Source of the DNA: Lactarius indigo
Taxonomy: Eukaryota > Basidiomycota > Agaricomycetes > Russulales > Russulaceae
Assembly: GCA_025766275.1 (NCBI GenBank)
Contig: JAFKAC010000058.1
Location: 62,001-126,000 of the forward strand
Length of the DNA stretch: 64,000 bases
Direction of reading: 5' to 3'
A program made the translations under genes and the position numbers. The notes under the pieces were generated by a model. The model searched no databases, had not been told where the DNA came from, and saw only the letters and a list, made by a program, of their open reading frames with translations. Every line of letters begins with the position of its first letter. Position 1 is the stretch's first letter. Shown here one piece after another: positions 11,283-24,046 of the stretch.

Positions 11283-11799
11283 CGCATCCCCCGGTCCCCT
11301 AGATGTGTGTGTGCGATATATATTCTTATTGGGTTCTCGACATCACATCGCTGATCTTCTGTATATATTTACTATTAAGTTGTACGAAATAATATGGCGA
11401 AATGTGTGAATCCGCGCAGTGGGGAAATGTGAGTAATGAGTCCAATTTCCCTGCAGGCTGATAGGCGGACCCGGAAGTGATACAGAAGACTCTGCGTACA
11501 CTGGGTGGCCATGTTCATCTTCTCAGTTCCAACGGTGTCTGCAAAAACTAGTGGATTGGATCTCTTGTCGAGAGCAACGTTGGCTGGGGCCGCTCAAACT
11601 TGAAGGCGGGGGGAAAAGGATGTTGCGAGACGTCAAAGTGACGGGGCACTCATAGCAGGTTACAATGAATACAAACCAAAGTCGTTATGTATGTGGCGTA
11701 TGTCTGAGAGAACCTTGCGGCTGCCGACATCGAGAACAACAGGTCCTTGTGGACTTTGAGACCGACGCGGGTATCCCATCATGGTGTCTCGGATGCCGT

Positions 11800-12535
11800 G
11801 ACTGCTCCGTAACCTCCGTTACAGTGTCGGGCGGAGGCGACAACATTGAGCACGCCCACGAGTCAGGCAGGCCACCCAGCGAGGCGCATGATCAACAGCG
11901 CCGACTCTTCGGACCGAATACATCTCCAGAGGCTTGACCTCAAATAAGCCGGCGGGACTGCTTGTTTTTTTTTTTTTTGGCAGGGTCAATGAAGGAAGAA
12001 ATAAATAATTGGATGGGGGGTGGACTCTGAGGGAAGACGCACCATCGATGATCCAGCGCTCTACTCGAGTTGTGGACATGACGACACATGCCGTATTCCG
12101 GCAGCAACTCCTTGCGCATACTGCCAGGCGCGCAGGTCGTGCAGCCCACCACTTGGCGATATCCGGAGAAGCGTGAAAAGCGAGTGCGCTTGCGTAGAAC
12201 CGTGTCGAGTTTGACGAGAGGGTCAATAAGATGGTTGGGGTCGGATGAAGTGGTGGCGATCGTGTCGAATTACTGCAAGGTGTATCGATACGCCCGTGAT
12301 GCGGGTTAATGAGGGCGGACATATACGAGCTCGCACGGAGAGCAGGCGCATCAGCAGGCGAAGCGGAGAGAGGCAGGGGACGCATGGCTGCTCCGCTTCA
12401 GAAAAGACGTCGCAAAGTGCTCCCAAAAAAAACTTCCCTGAGGGTGTGATCTCCCACTCGTCGGCGCAGGAGACCGGCAATGCAACCCATCGCCTGACTC
12501 TTGAACTTTTTTGGAACCTCTCGGTATGACCCGCC
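11800..12535 (-). pseudogene. eIF3m-like PCI pseudogene (e3)
   Basis: Minus strand, leftward from 12520: CADEWEITPS and ALCDVFSEAEQP (helical region), LSVRARI, then an ALLRI-like helix region. Next is the exon with CRHVHNSSRVERWIIDG (about 12060-12030), ending at a GTGCGT donor. A 100-bp intron with a long A run follows, then SPAGLFEVKPLEMYSVRR (about 11955). The VERWIID...AGL pair is the family's VEKWVIDVIRAGLL element at the end of the PCI domain. Frames change at least twice and the 5' third is absent. It lies upstream of and divergent from the DUF6535 gene starting at 12958. Confidence 0.7.
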
Positions 12536-12559
12536 GGGAAATAGAAGTAAACAGAATTG

Positions 12560-12957
12560 TTAATGGAGACGAGGAGCATTTAATTGGTCCGATACTGTAT
12601 GATCGGATTGAGAGGAGGACAGCCAGTGATGGGTGTTACATCACTGATTTGGTTCGAGTCCAGCGCTAATCGATATTTCGTCCAAAAAAACGCCGAATAT
12701 TGGATTTTATTCGACAATCCCCCTCCAGTCTTTACTTGCGGCATGTTGACTCCCTTTGTTACCATGCAGTTCCAAGACTCGAAAGTACTCAATATGAGAA
12801 ATGAAGCCTATTTCGCAACGACAATTTGTTGAGCATCCGGCGCTTGCGGTTCGGTCGAGCCTCGTGTCGCGTCGCAGTCCTCTACGACCGGATAAGTCGC
12901 TCTGGCCACAACAAGTTCTACCCTATTTCATTGTGCCCTCTACAATCGTAGTCTTCA
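12560..12957 (+). promoter_or_regulatory. Type II upstream block of DUF6535 copy B
   Basis: This sequence is shared with 20840-21257, 44250-44643 and a truncated copy at 62640-62951, and differs completely from the type I block at 5480. Shared landmarks are TTGGTCCGATACTG, a TTACATCAC motif, CGATATTTCGTCC and TATGAGAAATGAAGC. It starts at the 5' break of the eIF3m remnant and ends at the ATG. Promoter function is inferred. Confidence 0.45.
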
Positions 12958-15717
12958 ATGTCCCGAGCTTCTCACGAAGCTACTAATGTACCTGGCGCAG
13001 GATTTCACGAAGGTACTGATTTCCTACCTGACTCTATCCTCCCCATTCTCATCTAGCCCGCCGTCAACACAGGTGACCAGTACCCTCAATTGAGACAAAA
13101 TCAAGCATCACACGCCGCATCTAATTTCGTTGATGGCTCCGGGCCTATTTTTTCGATGTATATGGAAATGGCGACGGAAGAGGACAAGAAGATGGCCGAG
13201 AACTGGAAAGCGGATGCAGACGGCATCCTCATATTTGTGCGTCTCTGTCTTTTGATCTGGTGCTTCGTACTGATCCAAATCTCGTAGACCGGTTTATTCT
13301 CTGCTGCTGTCGCATCCTTGATCTCGGTCTCAATTCAGGATATTCGACCGAACCCACAGGACACCTCCAATTTCTACCTTGCAAATATCTATCAGACTAC
13401 CGTCAACCCCAATATCTCGACTTCCCTCCCCACTTCCCCTCCCCCATTCTCTCCGCCTAACTATGCAGTTTGGGTGAACTCACTTTGGTTCATGAGCTTG
13501 GTGATCAGTCTTACCTGTGCTCTTCTTGCGACGTTGTTGCAGCAATGGGCACGAAGATATCTCAAGGTCACTCAGACACGTTACAGTCCAGAAAAGCGAG
13601 CACGAATTCGTTCGTTCTTTGCCGAGGGGGTTGAGAAGTGTCTCCTCCCATGGGTGGTCGAAACGTTGCCGGCTCTACTCCACATTTCCCTGTTCCTGTT
13701 CTTCGCCGGCCTGGTCGTGTTCCTATCCAATGTTTATATGACGATTTTCAAGTTGGTGTTGTCATGGGTCGGCCTTTGCACGGCTGTGTACGGATGCATC
13801 ACATTGATGCCAATCTTTCGTCGCGATAGCCCATACTACACATCACTTTCATCCTCTGCGTGGTTCATTGCTTGGGTGATGGCAAGTGTCACCTTTAAAA
13901 TTTATATTTCGATCTACTTCTCGGTTCGCAATTGTCGTCTGATCATTCTGAGAACCAGGAACCCTTTGGTCGTAGAAGACATGCAGAGGACAGCCGAGGA
14001 AACTGCTCTGGAGTCCCGACCAGAACTCGATGCCCGCGTCTTCATGTGGACGTTCGACCGTCTGGACGAAGATCACGAACTGCAGCGCTTCTTTTCCGGC
14101 TTACCCGGCATCCGCAGTTCCAAGATGGTCGATGATCCTCTGCCCGGTCTCACCGAAGAGGACAAATTCGAGCTTTCTAATTCATTGATAGGATTCTTTG
14201 ACCGCACTTTCTCATCCGATTTGCTCCCAGAGCATGTCAAAAACCACCGGGCCATGATCTGCGCGAAAGCCCTTGACCCACTTCAATTTCCCATTGCATT
14301 CTGGTATATCCTTGACGGAGTCATTTCTGGCGATCAATACAAGGGATTGCAAACTGCCAAGTTTGTCCGTGTCATGCGAGGTTGGTGCAGTAGTGGAGAC
14401 CAAAGAATTGCATTACTCGGGGAGGCCATGTTCACCTGTCTTATTGCAAGAGCGCAACGCCGCGGTGTCTCTTGGCTTATTTCCACCTCCGATAGACTAG
14501 GAATCCCAGAAACTGACCTCCGACGCTACACCACAGACAGCAACTTGCCACTTGCAAGCTTTATTCTTTTGACCCGCCACCAATTTAGCCAGTTTGGGAA
14601 ACCGTCCTGGCCAAATTCCTCATTCTCATCCGTTCTAATGGAAGCTTCTGAAATCGATGTGCGAGATACGTCACCCGATCTGCAGCACGAGTTCTGTGCA
14701 CTCTGGAATCAAATCGTTCTCAAAGCGCAGAGTGGCGGCGATTGGGAGATGGCGAAACGTATCCTCAGACCGATTCGGAAGGTCTACATCGCTCTTCATG
14801 AAGGTACCGATGCTGCCCCAACACAATTCTCCGCCTCCACCAATGCTTGGGATGGCGTTCTGTTTGACCCAAGCTCATATCCACAGTGCAACGTTGTTAA
14901 CCATATTCACGACTCTTCCTCCACAACCTCAGCTCACTCTGTTCTGCACGATAATGATGCGGCGGTCCCTGCTCCCCTTACCAGTCCCGATGTACCTTCC
15001 TCATCCGTACCTTCCCCACCCCACGTCATTGAAGGCCTCACGGATATACCACTTGACGACTTCAACCCTGGGACCACTCATCAGACGACCACCGAAAGCG
15101 TCTCATTTCCTGTCACCGCACCAGATCCGGCGACCGCTGATGCGATCATCACCTCTGGTGGAACAGTACCCCACCCCACTTCTGCGACCTCAACATCCGC
15201 CTCTCCTCATTCGTCTACCTCGCCACCCGCTGCCGTTACCCTCCAGCATGACGCAGACCTCATGGTGCCTTCTGATCCACTGAGCTGCCCTTCAGCTTCT
15301 TATCCAATTCTCGATAATACACTTCCTACAGGTTTGTCGCTGTCTTCACACTTACCCATGGCTCGATCTAACCTCTTGCCTTTTTACACAGAACTTCATC
15401 GTCCGGAAATAATCCCTACTACTCCCAGCGCTTCGATAGGGCCCGCCTCTGCACCTGATCTGCGTGCTGTTGCCGAGGATGATGGCAGCCTGAAGCCTGG
15501 CCCACGCAATGACAATGACGCTCTTGATCCCCCTTTGGCGATTCGCTCAATCCACGCAAACGTTACGGCCACCTCAGATACCTCACCTCAATCCTCGTCA
15601 CCATCGGTCACTGACACGGACCCAGCCATCGCAGGCCTTTCACCACATGAACCAAATGTCGAGCGCACAGGAGGTCGTCCGCCACAGCCTTTCCATTGCT
15701 CGTATGATATTGTTTAA
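12958..15717 (+). CDS. DUF6535 family membrane protein, copy B
   Basis: Four exons: 12958-13012, 13073-13236, 13288-15331, 15392-15717; 862 aa, all borders GT/AG and frame-consistent. Residues about 35-270 form the DUF6535 domain: a conserved FVDGSGPIFSMYMEMA segment, helix 1 (75-92), a Pro-rich loop with PNPQDTSNFYLANIYQ, helix 2 (136-157), basic loop ARRYLKVTQTRYS, helix 3 (203-220) and helix 4 (225-247). A variable 44-residue segment follows, then a conserved cytosolic region (AEETAL, FMWTFD, RFFSGLPG, LDRTFSSDLLP-like, QLQHEFCALWNQ-like). The last 270 or so residues are Ser/Thr/Pro-rich and end YDIV. Family function is unknown; a multi-pass membrane location is predicted. The start ATGTCCCGAGCT is shared with paralogs. 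The 60-nt last intron is open in frame, so intron retention would add 20 residues. Confidence 0.88.
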
Positions 15718-16130
15718 CGTCCCCCGATCTTTTTGATGCTCCTGTGAGATATAGGGTATATATTCCCATAGGGCTCCCGATATCACCGTGTCTGATACTA
15801 TTCAACACTTTTCTCATCCTGTGTATATACTACCCTATTACATGGTGCAAGTACGTGGCGAAATGTGTAAACGTGGTTGAATGGAGAGCTGTGAGTGAGG
15901 AGTCTCGGTAATCCCATTAAGTGGGCCAGTGAGCGTACTGGGAAGGGATGCGGAGGCCTCTGCGCACGGACAAGTAGTCATCTCTATTCCCTCAGCTCCG
16001 GTAGTGTCTGCGAATAGTCTTGTTGAGATTAGCGCTGAGATACTTATCAAATCGATACTGTGCGAGGCCGTTCCAAAATGGGGAGGCGAGGACGTTTCAG
16101 GTAGTGCGCGTTACAGGGAACTCGTAGACA
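15718..16130. repeat. Downstream block of copy B
   Basis: It begins with the AT-rich 3' block described after 8394. It then continues (15900-16060) into a segment shared with 24190-24340, 34780-34960, 47580-47740 and 61540-61720. On the minus strand the better copies of that segment read ALNKRPKQLVFADT in one frame, but I cannot assign the peptide to a family. It may be the 3' end of the minus-strand remnants. Confidence 0.4.
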
Positions 16131-16149
16131 GTTACTTAACAGGTCAGTG

Positions 16150-16745
16150 AGTACGAGTAGGCATGGAAAAGACATCCGGCCAAGCAAATTCTGCTGCCGT
16201 CGACAAATTCTTGTGCTCATTTGAAACTGACGTGGGAACACCATCCTATGTCAAGTCTCAGACTGCTTTGCTACCGGCGTCACGACTGCCAAAACTGCTT
16301 CGTAACAGCGCCAGGCGAAAGCGACAACGTCAAGCGCTCCTACGGGCCAGGCGGGCCACCTTGCGAGGCTCACTCCTGCCAACCGAATAGCGTGCAACGT
16401 CTATGCGGGTCTCGCGAGCTTGGAAGTTGACAAATCAACGATGGTCTCTTTTTATTTATGATAACGTTAGCGAGGTACAGGAGGAAAGTGTTGACGAAAA
16501 TAAAAGCGTTTGGTAGCGGAGGCAGAGGGAAGGCTTACTTACCATCGGTGACCCAGCGTTCTACTTGGGTCGCAGACATGTGCCGTATTCTCCGGTGGTG
16601 TCTATGACGTGCACGTGCTGGTAGGCGTCCAGGTCGTCCAGCCCGCTATTTTGGAATATCTGGAGGAGCACGAAGAGCGAGTGTACTTGCGCAGCAAGGA
16701 CTGCGTCGAGTTTTTGGCCAGGTCAAAGTCGAAGATGGTCAGGAC
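16150..16745 (-). pseudogene. eIF3m-like PCI remnant (e4), 3' half
   Basis: Leftward from 16740, the minus strand reads LFVLLQIFQNSGLDDLDAYQ followed by HVHVIDTTGEYG, matching the LFxLLxIFLxxxLxDLxAW and HTHVDT helices of the other copies. An exon equivalent to CDPSRxLGHRW / TQVERWVTDG ends at a GTAAGT donor near 16535. The 16390-16160 segment holds the family-shared 3' stretch seen also near 11820, 26050 and 61900. No continuous frame exists. Confidence 0.6.
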
Positions 16746-16779
16746 ACGTACATGGGGGGGAACATGTGTACATGATCTA

Positions 16780-17680
16780 ATTGTGCTGAGGACGAGAGTG
16801 AGTCGTACAGCGAAGGGGCCGGAACCTCAGATGGGCCACAAAGGTAAAATTATGATGCATATGTATGCGCACACTTGGTGGGCGCTGAGGAGGTTCATCG
16901 ACAACCCAATACGTGGAAGGACGTACGAATGGGACATGGGAAGTCCGCATGCATGGGACAAATGTTTGAGGACGGCATACGCGAGGGAAGACGTGGACAT
17001 CCGGTTGGGAGAATACTGCTGCCATCGACATCGAGAACGACAGGTCCTCGTGCACGTTTGAGTCAGACATGGGCATACCATCACAGGAGTCTCGGACTGC
17101 TTGGCTGCCGGCGCCATGACTCCCTCGGTGCGACGCTGGGTAAAGACATCGACGTCGAGGACATCTGCAGGCTGTGCGGGCCACCATGGTGAGGGGCGGC
17201 GTGCAGGTCGTCCAGTCTGCTACTGGGGAATATGTGGAGGAGCACGAAGGGAGAGCGCGTTTGCGCAGCGGGGATCGCGTCGCGTTTGGGGAGGGGGTAG
17301 GGAAGACGGTCGGGTCGGACAGGATCGCGTAGAATATTGAAAGTTGTGTTGCCTGTGACGCGGGTTCGGCGAGAGGATGTGCGCGAGCTCGCAGCGGTAG
17401 CCGCAGGTCCTCACAGAAAGCAGGGCGCGTCAGTAGGTAAAACGAAGAGAGAGGCGAAGGATGCATGGCTGCCCCGCTTTGGAAAAAACGTCGCAAGGTG
17501 CTCTTCTCTAAGGGCATTATGTCCCACTCCTCTAAGCATTTATCGACGTTGGTGAGGGAGAGCTGCAGCATGTGCAGCTCGTCACTTGTGCTGGTGAGGT
17601 CTGGGAGCGCTTCATGGACTGGGAGATGAAGGGAATGTTGTCGTGGGAACGTGTTGGAGTTCGTCAAAATTTAAGTAGAT
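16780..17680 (-). pseudogene. eIF3m-like PCI remnant (e5)
   Basis: A 296-codon minus-strand open frame (17667 to 16780) begins in the true family frame: SLHLPVHEALPDLTSTSDE, LHMLQLSLTNVDKCLEEWDI, then EKSTLR. These correspond to LPVYNALLxLASTNDELxVLQLSRxDVEKWLxEWxI of fungal eIF3m. It then slips out of frame at about 17480; the correct continuation (DVFSKAGQ-like, LLHIFPSSRLDDLHAA) is in other frames. The remaining long frame is therefore a chance extension. A segment at 16790-16940 recurs at 43860-43995. Confidence 0.7.
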
Positions 17681-17689
17681 AAGTAATGG

Positions 17690-18740
17690 AGACTAGGAGA
17701 CACATACGTGGTACTTGGATGGTATAGCTTGAATGCAGACCCTGTAATCGTGGATGTGACGATAGGGTTCTGAAGAATCGACCGACCACGAGTTTGATAG
17801 GTGTATGTAAAAAGAGTTGAAGACTCCACCAATCACCGTTGCAAGATGCAGTAAGACGGTAGCGTCATCAAAGGAGGCGAGTTTGGTGGCAGGTCGATAA
17901 GCGTAAGTTACTTGGAAGTGAGACAACTCGGAAAGTGTCTGCACCCACCTGGGTAGCCATTCTAACACTCGAGCTGCAACAAGATTGGCCCCTTGTTGAG
18001 AGTGGCGTTGAACGTCCTAACAGAGGCGAGGAAATTGAACACAAGGACCGACACGAACCGACGCAAGGAAAGTGACGCCCAAATAGGCTAACTGTGATAG
18101 TCCGCGGCCCCGAGGATGGCATACGTAAGTGTGCACTCTCAATAACCGACATACTAGTGGTGTCAGGTGGATGCAAATGGTCACTAGGATGCAAATGTTG
18201 AAAATGGCCTCAGATAACCCTCTTCCCGTGGTCCTTTCTGCCCCCAAAAAATACAGTAGGTATAGTAGGATCTATAGATATGAGATCATAATAAAAAATA
18301 AAAATCTATGGAGAATTTCAACTACAATGCGACAAGGAAGAGGGGGGAGTCGTGAAAAGTAATGGCCCAGACCACCAGATCCCAACGATCTTGGTAAATG
18401 ACATGAAGATCTGTTGGAATAGAAGGTTAGAATAGACTACTAGGAGCACCTATGATAAATTTGGGGTGATATTATGTATGCGATAGAGTTGTATCACCTT
18501 GGGAGTCCCTTGGAGTGATACTGCGTGACTAAGTTTGCATTGGGGGGTGAAGTCGGTCGTGCTCACTAGGAGCTAGAAAAAAAATAAGCAAAAATCACCA
18601 TTGAATAGGATATCCATTCTTCTATTAGTATGTACAATATGAAGTAGCTACAATGTGTTGTTGAAGCTACAGAAAATAAAAAGTCGATTTTTGCATAGGT
18701 ACTACCACACTAGTAGCTTAATTGATATGACATGGTATCG
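17690..18740. other. Region without recognisable gene
   Basis: It holds only short overlapping frames. From 18240 to 18720 it is AT-rich, with A-runs and repeated CTACTAGGAGC / CACTAGGAGC motifs, and replaces both types of upstream block normally found before DUF6535 exon 1. It may be an inserted element, but I could not find paired terminal repeats. Confidence 0.4.
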
Positions 18741-20565
18741 ATGTCCTGAGCTCCTCACGAAGATACCAATACTGTATAATGGAGGCAGGAATAGGCTCAG
18801 GACTAGGTAGCTTTCTCCCACTTGGCTCAATACCGTTACTGACGCTCCCACAGGTGATTACCAGTACCCACCCAGTCGACGCAGAATCAAGTACCATAGG
18901 GTGGATTGAACTTTGTCGACAGCTCTGGACGTATTTTCTCAATGTATTTAGAAATGGCTTTGGAAGAAGACAAGAAGATGGCTGAACGATGGAAAGCGGA
19001 GGCCGATGGGATCCTTATATTTGTGCGTCTCCATAATTCAATGTGGTGCTCGACGCCAACTTAATGACCACAGACTGGTTTATTCTCTGCTGCTATTGCA
19101 TCGTTGATCTCGGTATCTATTCAAGATATTCGACCAATCCCACAAGATACCTCCAACTTCTACCAGGAAAGTATCTATCAGACCGTTTCCAACCCAGATC
19201 AATCCAATGTTCCCCTTCCTTCTTCTCCACCCCCCTTCTCTCCACCAATGTATGCCTCTGGGTCAATTCACTTTGGTTCTTGAGCTTGGTCATTAGCCTT
19301 ACCTGTGCTCTTCTTGCGACCTTGCTGCAACAATGGGCACAAATGTATCTCAAGGTCACCTAGTTGCGTTATGGTCCGCACAAGCAAGCACAAATTCGTG
19401 CATTCTTTGTCGAGGGTGTTGACGACAAGTTTCTCCTTCCGCGGGTGGTCGAAACGTTGTCTGCGCTCCTCCACATTTCCCTGTTCCTGCTCTTCACCGG
19501 CCTGGTTGTATTCCTAGGCAACACTTATACCACAATTTTCGAGTTGGTGTTGTTATGGGTCGGTCTTATGGGTCAGTCATTACAGGCCCTGTACGGATGT
19601 ATCACACTCATGCCAATCTCTCATCACAATAGCCCCTACTATACATCGCTTTCGTCCTCTGTCTGGTTCATTGTTTTTGGAATACGATACATCGTCACTC
19701 AGGTTCATTGGTGGTTTGTTTTGTCGGTTCGTCGTCGTCGTCTGGTCTTTCGGAGAATCAGGGGCTACTGATACAACTTGCTCGTGCAGGGCATTCAGAG
19801 GACAGCAGGAAACTGCGCTAAAATCCCGATCAGAGATCGACACTTGTGCCTTCATGTGGACGTTTGACAGTTTAGACGAAGATCACAAACTGGAGTGCTT
19901 CTTTTCTGGCTTACCTGGTTTCCGCAGCTCCAAGGAGGTCAATGATCGTCTTCCCAGTCTTACTTGGGAGCAGAAGTGGAAGCTTTTTCTACCATTGACC
20001 TGGTTGTTAGACCGCACATTCGCATCCGATTTGTTGTCTGTGCCTGCCAAAAGACAGCAGGCCGCAATATGCACGAAGGTTATCGATCCAGCACAACCAC
20101 ATGGCATTTAATGCTCTTGACGTAATTTTGTCCAACGATCAAGACAGTGGTATGCTGGCCACCGAAATTTTGCAGATTGTGAGGGGCTGACACAATAGCA
20201 CCGATGAAGATACGAAGCCGGTAACACAAGCTACAATCTCTAGTATTGTCGTACGGGCGCGACGGTGCGACGACCCTTAGTTTATTTGCCTCCAATGAAC
20301 TGGGTGTCCCAGAATCTGTCCTCCGAGAGTACACTGCGGACGGTAGCAGCCTTTCACTTGCCATATTGATTCACGTTACTCGCTAGCAATTTAGCCATTT
20401 CGGGTAACAGTACTGGCCATCATTTGCGTTCTCAAAAATTCTAGAAGTAGCTTCGGATTCCGATGTACAAGATATGTCTTCCCCTGAATTGCAGCGCGAG
20501 TTCTGTGCTCTTTGGAATCAAATCGTTCTCCGTGTGCAAATTTACAACAGTGGGTCGATGGCATT
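18741..20565 (+). pseudogene. DUF6535 family, copy C (degenerate, truncated)
   Basis: Exon 1 starts ATGTCC and then TGA (where paralog B has CGA). Exon 2 (18854-19022) has a frameshift but keeps NFVDSSG and EEDKKMAE. The intron (19023-19073) and the exon 3 start (ACTGGTTTATTC) are recognisable. Exon 3 is broken by several shifts and a TAG at 19361-19363, although helices 2-4 and the conserved FMWTFDSLDEDH-like and FFSGLPGF segments are still readable. The copy stops near 20565, where the sequence changes abruptly into an eIF3m-like remnant on the opposite strand. The Ser/Thr/Pro tail is absent. Confidence 0.85.
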
Positions 20566-20840
20566 GAATACTGTAAGTTGAATTTGCATGGGCCTGCACG
20601 GAAAGCAAGGTGCATCAGCAGGTGGAGCAGAGAGAGAGGCAGAGGACGCACGGCTGCCCCGCTTCAGAAAGGACGTCGCAAAGCGCTCCCAAAAGATTCC
20701 CTGAGAGTGTGATCTCCCACACCTCAAGCAACTTCTCGGCAGACTGCACTGGGGACCTGCAATTGTGTGCAACCCACCGCCTGACTCTTAAGCTTTCGTG
20801 GAACATCTCGGTACGACCCGCTTGGAAATAGCAAGTATAC
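20566..20840 (-). pseudogene. eIF3m-like PCI fragment (e6), fused to copy C
   Basis: Leftward from 20800, the minus strand reads KLLEVWEIT, LLGALCDVLSEAGQPCV and SLCSTC, matching the DVEKWLxEWEIT...DVLSKAGQ helices. The fragment ends at GAATACTGTAAGTTG (about 20566-20580), the same motif where copies at 12270 and 62345 continue with eIF3m sequence. Here it joins DUF6535 copy C instead. A recombination junction is the simplest reading. Confidence 0.65.
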
Positions 20841-21257
20841 AGAATTGTTATTGGAGACGGGAAGCGTTTGATTGGTCCGATACTGCATGATCGGACTGAG
20901 AGAAGAGTGGGATGTTAGTACATCACAGATTCGGTTCGAGTTCAGCGCTAATCGATATTTCGTCCAAATAAAACACTGTATTTTATTCGTCATTTTACGA
21001 CAATCCTTCTCTAGTCTTTACTTGCGAAACGTTTACCCCTTTGTTATCATGTAATTCAGAGACTAAAAAGCACACAATATGAGAAATGAAGCATATTTCG
21101 CAGCAATCACGGGCAGAGCATCTGGCGCTTGCGGTTCGGTCGAGCCTAGTATCGCCTTGTGATGCCGTGCTCTACGACCGGACACGTCGCTCTGGCCCTA
21201 ATACGTTCTATCCTACCTCATTGTACTCTCTAAAATCTACCCACGTCATAGTATTCA
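20841..21257 (+). promoter_or_regulatory. Type II upstream block of DUF6535 copy D
   Basis: It has the same landmarks as 12560-12957 (TTGGTCCGATACTGCATGAT, CGATATTTCGTCC, TATGAGAAATGAAGC) and ends at the ATG of copy D. Promoter role is inferred. Confidence 0.45.
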
Positions 21258-24046
21258 ATGCCCCCAGCTCCTCATGGGGCTACTAATATACCTGGAACAG
21301 GGTTTGGTGAAGGTACTAATTTCCTGCCTGACTCTATCTTCCTCGTTCTCACCTAGCCTGCGGCCTGGCTGCCTATCATCAACATAGGTCACCAGCACCC
21401 TCAGCCGGGACAAAATCAAGCATCGCACGCTGCATCTAATTTCGTCGATGGCTCTGGGCCTATTTTCTCCATGTATATGGAAATGGCAACAGAAGAGGAC
21501 AAGAAGATGGCCGAGAACTGGAAAGCGGATGCAGACGGCATCCTCATATTTGTGCGTCTATTTATCTTTTAATCTGGTGCTTCATTGACCTAATTGTCAT
21601 AGACCGGTTTATTCTCCGCTGCTGTCGCATCCTTGATCTCAGTCTCCATTCAGGATATTCGACCGAACCCACAGGACACCTCCAATTTCTACCTCGCAAA
21701 TATCTACCAGACTACCGTCAACCCCAATATCTCGACTTCCCTCCCCGCTTCCCCTCCCCCATTCTCTCCACCAAACTACGCAATTTGGGTGAACTCGCTT
21801 TGGTTCATGAGCTTGGTGATCAGTCTTACCTGTGCTCTGCTCGCGACGTTGTTGCAGCAATGGGCACGAAGATATCTCAAGGTCACTCAGACGCATTACA
21901 GTCCACACAAGCGAGCACGAATTCGTGCCTTCTTTGCTAAGGGGGTTGACAAGTTTCTCCTTCCATCGGCGGTCGAAACACTTCCAGTACTCCTCCACAT
22001 TTCTTTGTTCCTATTCTTTGCCGGCCTGGTTGTGTTCCTATGCAATGTTAATATCACGATTTTCAAGTTGGTGTTGTCATGGGTCGGTATATGCACGGCT
22101 GTGTACGGATGCATCACATTGATGCCAATCTTTCGTCTTGATAGCCCATACTATACATCGCTTTCGTCATCGGTCTGGCTCATTGTTATTGGAATACGAC
22201 ATGTCGTTTTCAAAGTTTGTCGGTGGGCTTATTTGTCGGTTCGCTTTCGGCATATTCTAACCTTTTGGGTAATTGGGAGCCGTTACCACAGATTACTCTT
22301 GCAGGGCATGCAGAGGACTGCCGAGGAAACTGCTCTGGAGTCTCGACCAGAGATCGACGTACGCGCCTTCATGTGGACGTTCGACAGTTTGGACGAAGAT
22401 CACGAACTGGAGCGCTTCTTTTCTGGCTTACCCGGCATCCGCAGCTCCAAGGTGACTGACGACCCTCTGCCCAGTCTCACCGAAGAGGACAAATACAAGC
22501 TTTCCAATGCATTGATAGGATTCTTTGACCGCACTTTCTCATCCAATTTACTTCCCGGGCCTCTCAAAAACCACCGGGCCATGATCTGCGCAAAAGCCCT
22601 CGATCCGCTGCAATTTCCCGTTGCATTCTGGAATATCCTCCGCAGGGTCATCTCTGAGGATAAACATAGTGAACTGCAAACGGCTGAATTTATCCGTGTC
22701 CTGGGAGGTTGGCGCAGTGGTGGAGACCGAGAAACTGAATTACTTGGAGAGGCCATTTTCACCTGTCTTATTGCAGAAGTGCAGCGCCGCGACACCTCTT
22801 GGCTTATTTCTGCCCCCAATAAGCTTGGGATCCCAGAAGCTGACCTCCGACGCTATGCCACAGACGGCAGCTTGTCACTTACAGGCTTAATTCACATCAC
22901 TCGCCACCAATTTAGCCAGTTCGGGAAACCGTCCTGGCCAGGTTACTGGTTCTCCGAAGTTCTGGAGGCAGCTTCGGAATTCAATGTGCGAGATACGTCA
23001 CCCGATCTGCAGCACGAGTTCTGTGCGCTCTGGAATCAAATCGTTCTCAAAGCGCAGAATGACGGTGATCGGGAGATGGCGACACTTATCCTCGGACCAA
23101 TTCGGAAAGTATATATCACTCTTCATGAAGGTACCGATGCCGCCCCGACACATTTCTCCGCTTCCACTAGTAGGTGGGATGACGTTCTATTCGACCCAAG
23201 CTCCTATCCACGGTGCGACGTTGTTAACCATATTCATGACCGTGCCTCCACAAGATCAGCTCACGCTGTCCCGCACGATAATGACGCGCTGCTCCCTGAT
23301 CCCCTTACCAGTCCCGATGTGCCTTCCTCGTCCGCACCTGCACCACCTCACGTCGTCGAAAGCCTCACGGATATACCGCTTGACGACTTCAGCCCCCGGA
23401 CCGCTCATCAGATGACCACCGAAAGCCTCTCATTTCCTGCCACCTCACCAGATCCAGCGACCGCTGATGCGATTGTCACCTCTGGTGGAACAATATCCCA
23501 CCCTGCTTCTGAAACCTCGACGTCCATCCCTCTTTCCTCTACCCCCCCACCCGCTGCCGTTACTCTCCAACAAAATGCAGACCTCCTGGCGCCTTCCGAT
23601 CCACACAACCACCCTTCTTCGGTTTCTCACCCAATTCTCAACAATCTACTTCCTACAGGTTTGTCGCTGTCTTCTCGCTCGTCCATGAATCAATCTCACT
23701 CCCCGCCGTTTTCACAGAATATCATCGCTCGGCAATAATCCCTGCTGCTACCAGCGCTTCTACAGGGTCAGCCTCTGCACCTGGTCTGTGTGCCGCTGCC
23801 GAGGATGATGGCAGCCAAAATCTTGGTCCACGCAATGAAAACGGCGCCCTTGATCCCCCCTCGGCTATTCGCTCAATCCACGCAAACGCTGTGGCCACCT
23901 TAGATACCCCACCGCAATCCCCGTTACCATCAGCCACTGAAATGAGCCCAGCCATCACAGACCCTTCAACGCGTGAGCCAAGTGCTGAGCGTACGGGAGG
24001 AGGTCGTCCACCACAGCCTTTCCGTTGTTCGTATGATATCGTTTAA
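21258..24046 (+). CDS. DUF6535 family membrane protein, copy D
   Basis: Exons 21258-21312, 21388-21551, 21603-23658 and 23718-24046 give 867 aa. Domain order is as in copy B: exons 1-2 supply 73 residues, then helix 1 right after the third exon border, helix 2, helices 3-4, a 48-residue variable segment (22176-22319), the FMWTFDSLDEDHELERFF block and the Ser/Thr/Pro tail ending YDIV. The last intron is 59 nt, so it must be removed to reach that ending. Unspliced translation stops at 23738 after FSQNIIARQ. This frame dependence is good evidence that the intron at this position is real in the whole family. Start MPPAPHG. Function unknown. Confidence 0.88.

Noticed and set aside
16777..17667. 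296-codon minus-strand open frame as an intact eIF3m gene
   Set aside because: Only the first 60 or so codons follow the family frame; the rest is out of frame, so it is a pseudogene fragment.
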